A DNA stretch of 64,000 nucleotides from Sphingomonadales bacterium (GTDB lineage: Bacteria > Pseudomonadota > Alphaproteobacteria > Sphingomonadales > Sphingomonadaceae), in assembly GCA_016707885.1 (NCBI GenBank), contig JADJGU010000001.1, positions 496,001 through 560,000 of the forward strand, read 5' to 3'. Numbering within the stretch: position 1 is the stretch's first letter; each line of letters starts with the position of its first letter. Below, piece by piece: positions 9,028 through 17,403 of the stretch. The position numbers were made by a program, and so were the translations under genes. The notes below the pieces were generated by a model that worked only from the letters and a program-made list of their open reading frames with translations, did no database searches and was not told the DNA's origin.

Positions 9028-10107
9028 TTAAGCCCCCGCTTTCACGGCAAATTCCAATGCCTTGTCGACCAGCGGGGTCACCCGGTCGGACATGGCCTTG
9101 GCGTGCGCAGAGCTGGCCGTGCCATCGATCACACGCTTCTTGATGCCCTGCATGATGCCCGCAAGGCGGAAGAAATTGTAGGCGAGGTACCAGTTCATGT
9201 CAGGAACGCTGTCACGTCCGGTCGCGGCGCAATAGCGTTCGACCATTTCCTCCAGCTCCGGAATTCCCAGCGCCTTGCGGTCGAGATCCTTGACGCCTGA
9301 GCGACCGCCATTTTCGGTCACCCACGCCATCGCGACATAGGAGAAATCCGCCAGCGGATCGCCAATCGTCGACAATTCCCAGTCAAGCACCGCGAGGCAT
9401 TTCGGGCTGTTGCGATCGAAAATCGCATTGTCGATGCGGAAGTCGCCGTGGACCACGCTGGTGCGGGTCTGTTCAGGCAGGGTCGCGGGCAGCCATTCGA
9501 TCAGCTTTTCCATGCCGGGCATGGTTTCGGTTTCCGAAAGGCGATATTGCTTGGTCCAGCGATCAACCTGACGGCCGAAATAATTGCCGGGTTTGCCGAA
9601 GTCTTCCAGACCGGCCGCTTCAATCGGCGTATTGTGCAGCTTTGCCAATACGTCGAACATCTCGCAGTAAACCGCGCGGCGTTCTTCCGGAGTGCTACCT
9701 GGCATCGCGCCATTCCAGATGGTGCGACCATCGACCATGCCCATGACGTAGAACCAGCTGCCGATGACGCTGTCGTCGGTGCACAAGCCATATTGGCGTG
9801 CGACGGGGAAACCGGTCTTATACATCCCGGCCTGCACCTTATATTCGCGGTCAACCGCATGAGCGGAAGGCAGCAATGGCCCAAAGGGCTTGCGCCGCAG
9901 CACATAATTGCCCGACTCCGCTTCGATCTTGTAAGTCGGGTTCGATTGCCCGCCTTTGAACTTGGTCAGGTGCAGAGGGCCTTTGAAGCCCTCCACATTG
10001 GCCTGCATCCATTCGGTAAGGCGGCCTTCGTCAAGCTTGTCTGCACCCTCAGGCTCGACCGTGCCGACAAAGGCTTCCTCGGCATTCATTGCAGCGGCGT
10101 CACTCAT
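9028..10107 (-). CDS. APH-family phosphotransferase (ACAD10/11 kinase-domain type, LvaA-like)
   Basis: This 359-residue kinase has the APH/choline-kinase fold. It shows the N-terminal KFKGGQSNPTYKI loop, the invariant Lys region YVLRRKPFGPLLPSAH, the catalytic loop VVHGDFRIDN, and the metal-binding VLDWELSTIGDPLAD. The RRKPxGxLLxSAH signature is that of the kinase part of mammalian ACAD11 and of bacterial LvaA, which phosphorylate 4-hydroxyacyl-CoAs, rather than of aminoglycoside resistance enzymes. It overlaps the alcohol dehydrogenase gene by four bases, and the matching acyl-CoA dehydrogenase gene follows, so all three are probably co-translated. The substrate is inferred. Confidence 0.88.
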   Translation of the reverse strand: MSDAAAMNAEEAFVGTVEPEGADKLDEGRLTEWMQANVEGFKGPLHLTKFKGGQSNPTYKIEAESGNYVLRRKPFGPLLPSAHAVDREYKVQAGMYKTGFPVARQYGLCTDDSVIGSWFYVMGMVDGRTIWNGAMPGSTPEERRAVYCEMFDVLAKLHNTPIEAAGLEDFGKPGNYFGRQVDRWTKQYRLSETETMPGMEKLIEWLPATLPEQTRTSVVHGDFRIDNAIFDRNSPKCLAVLDWELSTIGDPLADFSYVAMAWVTENGGRSGVKDLDRKALGIPELEEMVERYCAATGRDSVPDMNWYLAYNFFRLAGIMQGIKKRVIDGTASSAHAKAMSDRVTPLVDKALEFAVKAGA

Positions 10108-11192
10108 TGATCAAACACGATAACACTGCGCGCGCTATCGCCCTTCTTCATCTTTTCGAAGCCCTCGTTGATCTGCTCAAGCGGGATGCGTTCGGCAATG
10201 ATGCTGTCGAGATCGAGCAGCCCGCGCATGTAGAAATCGACCAGACGCGGCATATCGACCGGGAAGCGGTTGCCACCCATGATCGCACCCTGCAGCTTCT
10301 TGCCCGAAAGCAGATCCATAGCCGAAAGGCCGACCGAATGCTGCAATGGCATCATGCCGAGGATCGTCGCCGTGCCGCCGCGACGCAGCGATTTAACCGC
10401 CAGATCGCCCGAGGCCGGACGCCCCACAGCTTCAATCGCATGGTCGACGCCGCCTTTGGTCAATTCAATCACTTGAGCCGCCGCATCATCCGCCAAGGCA
10501 TCGACCACATCGGTCGCGCCCAACTTCTTCGCCAGCTCGCGCTTTTCGGGGATCGGATCGCAGGCGATGATGCGCCCAGCACCCGCAATTTTCGCTGCAT
10601 TGATCGTCGCCAGACCAACCCCGCCGCAGCCGACAACCGCGACAGTCTCGCCCGGTGTCACCTTGCAGGCGTTGAAGATTGTGCCGGCCCCGGTTGTGAC
10701 CGCACAGCCGATCACCGCCGCCCTGTCGAGCGGCATTTCGGGGTCGATGCGGGTGCAGGCATGCTCGTGGATCAGCATCATTTCGGCAAAGGCCGAAAGG
10801 TTGAGCATCTGGTTCACCGGCGAACCATCGGGGCGCGAAAGCCGCGACGGATCTTCCGGCGCACGACGGGTATCAGCGCCCAGGCACAGCGACATCCGCC
10901 CGGTAACGCAAAACTCGCAATGCCCGCAGAAGGCCGACAGGCAGGTGATGACGGCATCGCCGACCTTCACCGTGCGGACTTCGGAACCCACTGCCTCGAC
11001 AATGCCTGCCGCTTCGTGGCCCGGCACAGCGGGCAACGGATGCGGATAGGTGCCTTCGATGAAGTGCAGATCCGAATGGCAAAGCCCGCAGGCCGCATTG
11101 CGGATCAGCACCTCATGCGGCCCCGGTTTCGAGATTTGGAGGGTTTCGATTTCGAGCGGTTTGCCCGGCTGGATAAGGACTGCAGCTTTCAT
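10104..11192 (-). CDS. Zinc-dependent medium-chain alcohol dehydrogenase
   Basis: This 362-residue enzyme has the catalytic zinc site in CGLCHSDLHFIEG and GHEAAGIVEAVG. A structural zinc loop has four Cys in CLSAFCGHCEFCVTGRMSLC (about 92-111). The NAD-binding motif is GCGGVGLATI. The pattern matches class III-like and NDMA-dependent alcohol dehydrogenases. It probably oxidises a primary alcohol or hydroxyacyl intermediate in the cytoplasm. Its ATG overlaps the stop of the acyl-CoA dehydrogenase gene by one base, and its own end overlaps the kinase gene, so the three form a tight unit. Confidence 0.88.
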   Translation of the reverse strand: MKAAVLIQPGKPLEIETLQISKPGPHEVLIRNAACGLCHSDLHFIEGTYPHPLPAVPGHEAAGIVEAVGSEVRTVKVGDAVITCLSAFCGHCEFCVTGRMSLCLGADTRRAPEDPSRLSRPDGSPVNQMLNLSAFAEMMLIHEHACTRIDPEMPLDRAAVIGCAVTTGAGTIFNACKVTPGETVAVVGCGGVGLATINAAKIAGAGRIIACDPIPEKRELAKKLGATDVVDALADDAAAQVIELTKGGVDHAIEAVGRPASGDLAVKSLRRGGTATILGMMPLQHSVGLSAMDLLSGKKLQGAIMGGNRFPVDMPRLVDFYMRGLLDLDSIIAERIPLEQINEGFEKMKKGDSARSVIVFDQ

Positions 11193-12481
11193 CAGCGTGT
11201 CACCGCCAGATTGCCACTGGTCAGTTCAACGCCGCCGCGGACGCCGCCATATTTGCCCAGTTCCATCCGCGCAATCGAACGGCTGTGCACTTCATCGGGG
11301 CCGTCGGCGAGACGCAGCGTGCGCTGGTGCGCATAAGCCGACGCCAGACCGAAATCTTCGGAAACGCCGCCACCGCCATGCGCCTGTATGGCGTCGTCGA
11401 TAATTTTCAGCGCCATATTGGGTGCCTGAACCTTGATCATCGCGATTTCGTTGGCAGCCGCTTTGTTGCCGACCGTGTCCATCATTTGCGCGGCCTTGAG
11501 GCAAAGCAGACGGGTCATTTCGATGTCGATACGTGCGCGTGCGATACGTTCATGCCAGACGCTATGTTCGGCAATCGTCTTGCCGAAAGCGACGCGGCTG
11601 GTGAGGCGTAGGCACATTTTCTCCAGCGCTTCTTCAGCGACGCCAATGGTACGCATGCAGTGGTGGATGCGGCCCGGTCCGAGGCGGCCCTGCGCGATTT
11701 CAAAGCCGCGGCCTTCGCCGAGGATAACGTTTTCGACAGGAACGCGAACGTCCTTCAGTTCAACTTCCATATGGCCGTGCGGCGCGTCATCATAACCGAA
11801 TACCGGCAAATGGCGAAGGATGTTCACGCCGGGCGCGTCCATCGGCACAATGATCTGCGACTGTTGCTGGTGCTTTTGCGCGCCAGTGTCGGTCTTGCCC
11901 ATCACGATCGCAACCTTGCAGCGCGGATCGCCCAGACCCGACGACCACCATTTGGTGCCGTTGATGACATATTCGTCACCATCGCGAACCATGCGGGTTT
12001 CGATATTGGTGGCATCAGACGAAGCCACGGCAGGCTCGGTCATCAGGAATGCCGAACGGATCTCGCCGTTCATGAGAGGCACCAGCCACTTCTTCTTCTG
12101 CTCGGCAGTGCCATAGCGGTGGAAAACTTCCATATTGCCGGTGTCGGGTGCCGAGCAGTTGAAGACTTCGGAGGAAAATCCGAGTCGACCCATTTCTTCG
12201 GCGCACAGCGCATATTCGACGTTGGTCAGTTGCGGACCTTCGAATTCGACGGAGGTGTCGAGGTGCGGATTGGCACCCTGTGGCGGCATAAACAGGTTCC
12301 AAAGGCCAGCGGCCTTGGCACGAGCCTTTTCCTCTTCAAGGACTTTTAGGACTTTCCAGCGGGTGTCGCCGCTTTCCATTTCCTTTTTATAATCACCGAC
12401 ACGCGGACGGAGGTAGGTGTCGATATGGTTCTTGATGCGGTCGCGCCAATAGGTTTCGCGTTCGGTGAAGGTAAAGTCCAT
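11192..12481 (-). CDS. Acyl-CoA dehydrogenase, ACAD10/11 type (LvaC-like)
   Basis: This 429-residue flavoprotein has the FAD/substrate signature [15 protein letters not shown], the NGTKWWSSG segment, the [19 protein letters not shown] region and the C-terminal [10 protein letters not shown], which replaces the IYEGTSE of classical medium-chain enzymes. LADGPDEVH is characteristic of ACAD10/ACAD11 and of bacterial LvaC. In those proteins the dehydrogenase acts after phosphorylation of a 4-hydroxyacyl-CoA and releases phosphate to leave an enoyl-CoA. The matching kinase is two genes downstream. The start ATG follows AAAAGAGGACGACTCGC. Family is secure; the physiological acid is unknown. Confidence 0.9.
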   Translation of the reverse strand: MDFTFTERETYWRDRIKNHIDTYLRPRVGDYKKEMESGDTRWKVLKVLEEEKARAKAAGLWNLFMPPQGANPHLDTSVEFEGPQLTNVEYALCAEEMGRLGFSSEVFNCSAPDTGNMEVFHRYGTAEQKKKWLVPLMNGEIRSAFLMTEPAVASSDATNIETRMVRDGDEYVINGTKWWSSGLGDPRCKVAIVMGKTDTGAQKHQQQSQIIVPMDAPGVNILRHLPVFGYDDAPHGHMEVELKDVRVPVENVILGEGRGFEIAQGRLGPGRIHHCMRTIGVAEEALEKMCLRLTSRVAFGKTIAEHSVWHERIARARIDIEMTRLLCLKAAQMMDTVGNKAAANEIAMIKVQAPNMALKIIDDAIQAHGGGGVSEDFGLASAYAHQRTLRLADGPDEVHSRSIARMELGKYGGVRGGVELTSGNLAVTR

Positions 12482-12529
12482 GCGAGTCGTCCTCTTTTTA
12501 ATCGTCCGGTTAACTTGATTTCCTTGGGC

Positions 12530-13975
12530 CTATCCGGCCCCTGCTTCAACTGTTTTTTCGCCCTCGGCGAGACGCCGAACACGTTCCTCATGATCGGCGC
12601 GGGTGATCGGGAATTTGCGGATCCGCCATATGGTGCCAAGCCCCAAAAGCACGATTGTGCCGATATAGGCTATCACCAAACTATCGATCACCGGCCCGGG
12701 AACGGTAGCCGGATTGGCCTTCTCCGGAAGCCCGGCCATCGAAATGATGAAACCGCCGATCAGAATGCCCGCACCGGTCGCACATTTCTGCACGAACAGG
12801 TTACCTGCATAGAGCAACCCTTCCGAACGCCGACCGGTACGCTCCTCAGTCACCTCGACCACATCTGCAATCATCGACGCGACCGAAATCTGGATAATCA
12901 CCCCAGAGCAATTGGCGATAAAGAAAAATGCGAACACCATTGCCGTTGAGAGATTGCTGCCCGTCTCCGGCCAAAAACCCCCGAGAAACAGCAGGAACGG
13001 CGTAATCCAGAAACCGGCATTGATGAAGATGAACCGGAAAGCCGAATCCTTCTTGCCCCACTTCTTGTTGAAAAATGCGACTAGGAAAAAGGCGATGATC
13101 ACGCTGCCAAACAGCAACCACGGATACGCCTGAAACCAGCGTTCAGGGAACCGCCACACAAAAATGTACAGATAGTTGGACAGGACATAGGTGACCTGCG
13201 TGCTGACCGCGGCAAAGGCGACGGCGGAAATCAGCACAAGATAGGTGGGATGAGACACCGAGTGCCAGATCTCCCGCATCGCTTCGGCCACGGTGGTTTT
13301 ATCAGGCTGCGTCGCAGGCAGGTGCGCGAGCCGTTTGTGCTGACCGATTGCCGATAGCAGCACCGTGAACGCCATCAGGCAGGCACCGGTGATACCGTAC
13401 ATCCAATAGCCTTCGGCCAGCAGCTGCCCGACTTCGCCTTCCTTGTCTGAAACCAGAAACACGCCATAGGCAAGGAACAGCATCAGCAGCCCGCCGGCCC
13501 ATGCGAACAGATAGCGCAGCCGCATCAGGCTGGTTCGCTCATCATAATCTTGCGTCAGTTCGGGCAGGATCGCGACCGAGGGCACCTCGCAGGCCGAAAC
13601 CAGCGTTCGAACCAGCACCGCGGTGACAACTAGATAGGCAAAGGCCTGCCACCCCTCCAGCCCTGGCGGGTGCCAGAGCAGCATCCACGAAGCAGCCAGC
13701 GGGACTGCCGCGAGATAGAGCCACGGCAAACGCCTGCCCCAACGGGTGTAGGTGCGATCGCTCATATGGCCGATGATTGGATCGGCAAATGCATCGACGA
13801 TCATGGCGATAGCCAATGCTGCACCAACCAGCCGGGCATCCATCCCGATGACCTGATTGTAAAACAGCAAAAGGAAGGTGGAAAAGCCGTTCTCCTTCAC
13901 GCCATAGGCCATGCTGCCAAAGCCGTGAAAGAATTTGATCCGCGCTGGAACGCGCCCGTCCGAGGTGATCGTCAT
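12530..13975 (-). CDS. MFS transporter of the glycoside-pentoside-hexuronide (GPH/MelB-like) family
   Basis: This 481-residue inner-membrane protein has about 12 helices. Its N-terminal GPH signature reads VDAFADPIIGHMSDR followed by RRLPWL. GPH carriers are cation-coupled symporters first known for sugars, but sphingomonads have many copies inside aromatic, steroid and lipid catabolic clusters. Its start overlaps the stop of the upstream SDR gene by four bases, and the ACAD gene follows 48 bases downstream, so it probably imports the substrate of this island. The substrate cannot be read from the sequence. Confidence 0.85.
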   Translation of the reverse strand: MTITSDGRVPARIKFFHGFGSMAYGVKENGFSTFLLLFYNQVIGMDARLVGAALAIAMIVDAFADPIIGHMSDRTYTRWGRRLPWLYLAAVPLAASWMLLWHPPGLEGWQAFAYLVVTAVLVRTLVSACEVPSVAILPELTQDYDERTSLMRLRYLFAWAGGLLMLFLAYGVFLVSDKEGEVGQLLAEGYWMYGITGACLMAFTVLLSAIGQHKRLAHLPATQPDKTTVAEAMREIWHSVSHPTYLVLISAVAFAAVSTQVTYVLSNYLYIFVWRFPERWFQAYPWLLFGSVIIAFFLVAFFNKKWGKKDSAFRFIFINAGFWITPFLLFLGGFWPETGSNLSTAMVFAFFFIANCSGVIIQISVASMIADVVEVTEERTGRRSEGLLYAGNLFVQKCATGAGILIGGFIISMAGLPEKANPATVPGPVIDSLVIAYIGTIVLLGLGTIWRIRKFPITRADHEERVRRLAEGEKTVEAGAG

Positions 13976-14817
13976 TCCTGCGCCGCGCCGACGAAGCTTT
14001 CGAGCGAATCGAACATCGCCGGGGCATTTTCATCCCAGCTGTGGCGCGGGCCGATTGTAATCCCACCGTCGACCACCATATGCGTGCCCGTGATGAAGCG
14101 CGCTTCAGAACTGGCGAGATAGGCAACCATCGAGGCAATGTCCTCTGGATTGCCGCCGCCTTTCACCGGTTGCGCCGCATTGGCCACTTCATAAATGACG
14201 GCATTGGCCGCATCGCGTTGCTCCAAAGGCACGTCGAGTGCAGCCGCGAAAATGTTCGTTTTGATAAAGCCGGGGCAAATTGCGTTGACGCGAATATCAA
14301 ACTTGGCGAGTTCCGCCGCCGCCATTTTCGACAGATGCAGCACGCCAACCTTTGCCACCGCATAAGCCGAAGGCGAATATCCCGCGCCGAGCGCAGCAAT
14401 GCTGGCCGTGTTCACAATCGAGGCGCCCTTGCGTCCCTTCATATGCGGCACGGCATAGCGAATACCCATCGCAACCGAGCGCAGCAACAGGTCCATCGTT
14501 CGGTCCCAGCCTTCGGGTTCGATCTCGTCAATCGGTGCCCGGTCACCGGCCGCGCCCGCATTGTTGAAAACGATGTCGATGCCGCCGGTCTTTTCGGCGG
14601 CGAAATCCATCAGCGCCTTTATGTCAGCTACGTCACAGACATCGGTGCGTTTGAAGAATATTTTGCCATTTGAAGTAGCTGCGAGTTCGCTTCCACCCTC
14701 TTCATCGATATCTGCGGCGATTACGGTCGCACCTTCTTCGGCCAATCGAAGGCAGGTGGCCTTGCCAATGCCCGATGCAGCCCCGGTGACGACAGCCGTC
14801 TTCCCAGCGAATCTCAT
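13972..14817 (-). CDS. Short-chain dehydrogenase/reductase (SDR), first gene of the minus-strand arm
   Basis: This 281-residue classical SDR has TGAASGIG (about 11-18), an acidic ADIDE after beta 2 that favours NAD, NNAG, a catalytic Ser in VNTASIAALG, YAVAK and a C-terminal HMVVDGGI. It opens the minus-strand arm, and the divergent spacer of 163 bases to the plus-strand acyl-CoA dehydrogenase holds a probable operator. Its role is presumably oxidation of a hydroxyl group on the imported compound. Confidence 0.85.
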   Translation of the reverse strand: MRFAGKTAVVTGAASGIGKATCLRLAEEGATVIAADIDEEGGSELAATSNGKIFFKRTDVCDVADIKALMDFAAEKTGGIDIVFNNAGAAGDRAPIDEIEPEGWDRTMDLLLRSVAMGIRYAVPHMKGRKGASIVNTASIAALGAGYSPSAYAVAKVGVLHLSKMAAAELAKFDIRVNAICPGFIKTNIFAAALDVPLEQRDAANAVIYEVANAAQPVKGGGNPEDIASMVAYLASSEARFITGTHMVVDGGITIGPRHSWDENAPAMFDSLESFVGAAQE

Positions 14818-14918
14818 ATTCCTCTCCTCATCCCGACTCTCTCCCCGCTATCCTGTGCCGATAAAATGGCCCGGTCAACGGGCGCAAAATTGCCGTTACG
14901 GAAAGCGCGCCTCACAAG

Positions 14919-14934
14919 TTGACGCTTGCGTAAA
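14919..14934. promoter_or_regulatory. Putative catabolic-regulator operator TTGACG-N4-CGTAAA
   Basis: The site TTGACGCTTGCGTAAA lies 46 bases before the acyl-CoA dehydrogenase start in the divergent spacer. The same spacing and half-sites occur at 55859-55874, and a near-palindromic form is at 59476-59491. A weaker look-alike, TTGCCGTTACGGAAA, is at 14890-14904. The motif resembles published LiuR-type sites of acyl-CoA catabolism regulators; the cognate regulator is not in this window. Confidence 0.5.
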
Positions 14935-14980
14935 GTGCACAAAGAGACATAGTGATTCGGCACTTTTTAGGAGAATCCCG

Positions 14981-16141
14981 ATGAGCGAGCTGGAAGCATT
15001 CCGGACGGAAATCAGGGCGTGGATAGAGGCAAACTGCCCGCCCGAAATGAAAACCCCGATCAAAAGCGACGACGACACCTGCTGGGGCGGTCGCAACTTC
15101 GTTTTCCAGAGCGAAGCGCAAAAACAATGGATGGAACGCTGCGCAGCGGCAGGCCTTACCGTGCCCGATTGGCCGAAGGATTATGGCGGTGCAGGCCTTT
15201 CGCCCGCCGAAACCAAGATCTTCCGTCAGGAAATGGCCCGCGCCGGCGCCCGCTCTCCGCTCAACAGCTTTGGCATCTGGATGCTTGGCCCCGCATTGCT
15301 CAAATTCGGCAGCGAAGAGCAGAAGCGCCATTACCTGCCGCAGATTGCGCGCGGTGAAATCCGCTGGTGCCAGGGCTATTCGGAGCCAGGCTCGGGTTCG
15401 GATCTCGTTTCGCTGCAAACCTTTGGTGAAAACAAGGGCGACCATTGGGTCGTCAACGGCCAGAAAATCTGGACCAGCTATGCCGACAAGGCCGACTGGA
15501 TCTTCTGCCTCGTCCGCACCGACAAGGAAAATAAATATCAGGGCATCAGCTTCCTGCTGTTCGACATGACGACCCCGGGCGTCACCACCAAGCCGATCAA
15601 GCTGATTTCGGGCAACTCGCCCTTCTGCGAAACCTTTTTCGACAATGTTGTTGTACCGAAGCACCAGATTGTCGGCGAACTCAACCGCGGTTGGGATGTT
15701 GCCAAATATCTGCTGGGTCACGAGCGCGAAATGATCTCGGGCATGGGCGGCGATGGCGGCACGGCTTCGCTCGGCGGCGGCTTCAAGGATGCGCTGGGCG
15801 ATGAGCCCATATTGCGCGCGCAGCTGGCGATGTTTGACGTCGAAAGCCTCGCCTTCCGCGCACACAGCGAACGTTTCATGGACGAATGGAAAACCGGCAC
15901 CGCGCATCCGGCCTATTCGAACCTGATGAAATATATCGGTACCGAGTTGAACAAGAAGCGGCACGAGCTGGTGATGGCCGCTGGCGGTTCGGATGCACTC
16001 GAATGGGAGAGCGAACGTTCGAAGGGCGGCAAGCGCGCACGCGACTGGCTGCGCACCAAAGCCAATTCGATCGAAGGCGGCACGAGCGAAGTGATGCTCA
16101 ACGTCGTCGCCAAACGCATTCTCGACATGCCGGGAGCCTGA
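14981..16141 (+). CDS. Acyl-CoA dehydrogenase, catalytic subunit of a probable heteromeric pair
   Basis: This 386-residue flavoprotein has the QGYSEPGSGSDL signature, NGQKIWTS, and the C-terminal NSIEGGTSEVML with the catalytic-base Glu. The start ATG follows TAGGAGAATCCCG; a longer open frame upstream is non-coding. A second ACAD gene lacking the Glu follows three bases after the stop. This arrangement is typical of alpha2-beta2 FadE enzymes of steroid and other bulky acyl-CoA degradation, where only one subunit carries a full set of active-site residues. It acts in the cytoplasm, passing electrons to ETF. Confidence 0.88.
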   Translation: MSELEAFRTEIRAWIEANCPPEMKTPIKSDDDTCWGGRNFVFQSEAQKQWMERCAAAGLTVPDWPKDYGGAGLSPAETKIFRQEMARAGARSPLNSFGIWMLGPALLKFGSEEQKRHYLPQIARGEIRWCQGYSEPGSGSDLVSLQTFGENKGDHWVVNGQKIWTSYADKADWIFCLVRTDKENKYQGISFLLFDMTTPGVTTKPIKLISGNSPFCETFFDNVVVPKHQIVGELNRGWDVAKYLLGHEREMISGMGGDGGTASLGGGFKDALGDEPILRAQLAMFDVESLAFRAHSERFMDEWKTGTAHPAYSNLMKYIGTELNKKRHELVMAAGGSDALEWESERSKGGKRARDWLRTKANSIEGGTSEVMLNVVAKRILDMPGA

Positions 16142-16144
16142 CCA

Positions 16145-17281
16145 ATGGCCATGACCTATAATGAAGACCAGTCGATGCTGCGCGATAGCGCACGCGACTT
16201 TATGAAGACCGAAGCCCCCGTCGCGCATCTGCGCAAATATCGGGATATGGATTGCAAGGATGGCTTCAGCCACGATCTGTGGAAGCAATTTTCCGAAATG
16301 GGCTTCACCGGTATCCTGATCCCCGAAGCCGATGGCGGGCTGGGCATGGGCCATGTCGAAGCCGGCATCGTGCTTGAGGAAATCGGACGTAACCTGTCGC
16401 CCTCGCCTTTCCTTTCGACCTCGGTGATCGCTGTCGAGGCGCTGAAGGCTGCCGACAAGGCAATGCGCGACCGCTGGTTTCCCGGTATCCTTGCTGGCGA
16501 AACCGTAATCGGCATCGCACTGGAAGAAGGCAAAAAGCACCATCCCGAAAAGATCGCGCTCAAGGCCGAACGCAGCGGTAATGGTTTCAAGCTGAGCGGC
16601 GCAAAGCAGTTTGTCGTGCAGGGAAGCTCTGCCGACATGCTGATTGTTGCAGCCCGCACTGGTGGCGCCGTTGGCGAGACGGATGGTCTGACGCTGTTTG
16701 CCGTTGAAAAGGATGCAGCCGGACTTTCGCTGGATGCTGCACGCACGGTCGATTCTGCAATGGCGGCACGTGTTGCCTTTGATGGTGTCGAAGTGAATGC
16801 CGACGCCGTGATTGGCGATGTCGATGGCGGCTGGGCTGTGCTTTCAAAAATGCTCAACGCCGGACGCACCGGATCGGCCGCCGAAATGGTCGGCGTCGGC
16901 ACCGGCGCGATGGACCTGACCTTTGACTATCTCAAACAGCGCAAGCAGTTCGGCCGCGTTATAGGCGAGTTTCAGGCGCTGCAGCACCGCGCCGCGCATC
17001 TTTATGGCGAGATGGAAATGGCGCGTTCGGCAGTGCTCAAGGCGCAGAACTTCCTCGACGAGGAAGATCCGCGTGCGGAGCTCTACGCCTCGGTTGCCAA
17101 GGCCAAGGCTGGCCTCGCCTGCAGCCTCTCTGTCCGCGAAGGCGTGCAGATGCATGGCGGCATCGGCATGACCGATGAATATGATATCGGCCTCTATATG
17201 AAGCGCGACCGCGCTTTGGCCGAGTATATGGGCGACATCTATTTCCATGCCGACCGCGTGGCCAAACTGAACGGCTATTAA
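16145..17281 (+). CDS. Acyl-CoA dehydrogenase, probable non-catalytic partner subunit
   Basis: This 378-residue ACAD-fold protein has SGAKQFVVQGSSAD, RKQFGRVIGEFQALQHRAAH and MHGGIGMTDEYDIG. The normal IYEGTSE catalytic segment is replaced by EYMGDIYFH, so the usual catalytic Glu is absent. The N-terminal half keeps a degenerate substrate loop (GIALEEGKKHHPEKIALKA) instead of the usual TEP-GSD motif. Together with the gene just upstream it fits a heterotetrameric FadE. Alone it would not be expected to be active. Confidence 0.85.
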   Translation: MAMTYNEDQSMLRDSARDFMKTEAPVAHLRKYRDMDCKDGFSHDLWKQFSEMGFTGILIPEADGGLGMGHVEAGIVLEEIGRNLSPSPFLSTSVIAVEALKAADKAMRDRWFPGILAGETVIGIALEEGKKHHPEKIALKAERSGNGFKLSGAKQFVVQGSSADMLIVAARTGGAVGETDGLTLFAVEKDAAGLSLDAARTVDSAMAARVAFDGVEVNADAVIGDVDGGWAVLSKMLNAGRTGSAAEMVGVGTGAMDLTFDYLKQRKQFGRVIGEFQALQHRAAHLYGEMEMARSAVLKAQNFLDEEDPRAELYASVAKAKAGLACSLSVREGVQMHGGIGMTDEYDIGLYMKRDRALAEYMGDIYFHADRVAKLNGY

Positions 17282-17282
17282 A

Positions 17283-17385
17283 CTCCCCTCCCGCTTGCGG
17301 GAGGGGCCGGGGGAGGGCCCCGAGCCTTACAACACGGCTCGCTGCGCTCGTCCCCTCCCCTAACCCCTCCCGCAAGCGGGAGGGG
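17283..17385. repeat. Composite palindromic repeat (CCCCTCCCGC family), copy 2
   Basis: The block begins with the hairpin CCCCTCCCGCTTGCGGGAGG and ends with CCCCTCCCGCAAGCGGGAGG, linked by GGGGGAGGGCC and the inverse CCCTCCCCTAACC. Its architecture is the same as at 6036-6129. It lies between the second acyl-CoA dehydrogenase and the SDR, inside what otherwise looks like one operon, so its hairpins may act on mRNA stability. Confidence 0.85.
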
Positions 17386-17403
17386 AATAAAAAGGAGATC
17401 ATC

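Noticed and set aside
9028..10107. Aminoglycoside resistance kinase
   Set aside because: The RRKPxGxLLxSAH segment and the operon with an ACAD gene point to the ACAD11/LvaA branch, not to antibiotic kinases.
10089..11336. 415-codon plus-strand frame opposite the alcohol dehydrogenase
   Set aside because: His/Arg-rich shadow sequence without domains; the minus strand has both zinc sites.
14912..16543. 543-codon minus-strand frame opposite the acyl-CoA dehydrogenases
   Set aside because: A shadow caused by GC-rich codon use; the plus strand encodes clear enzyme motifs across the same bases.
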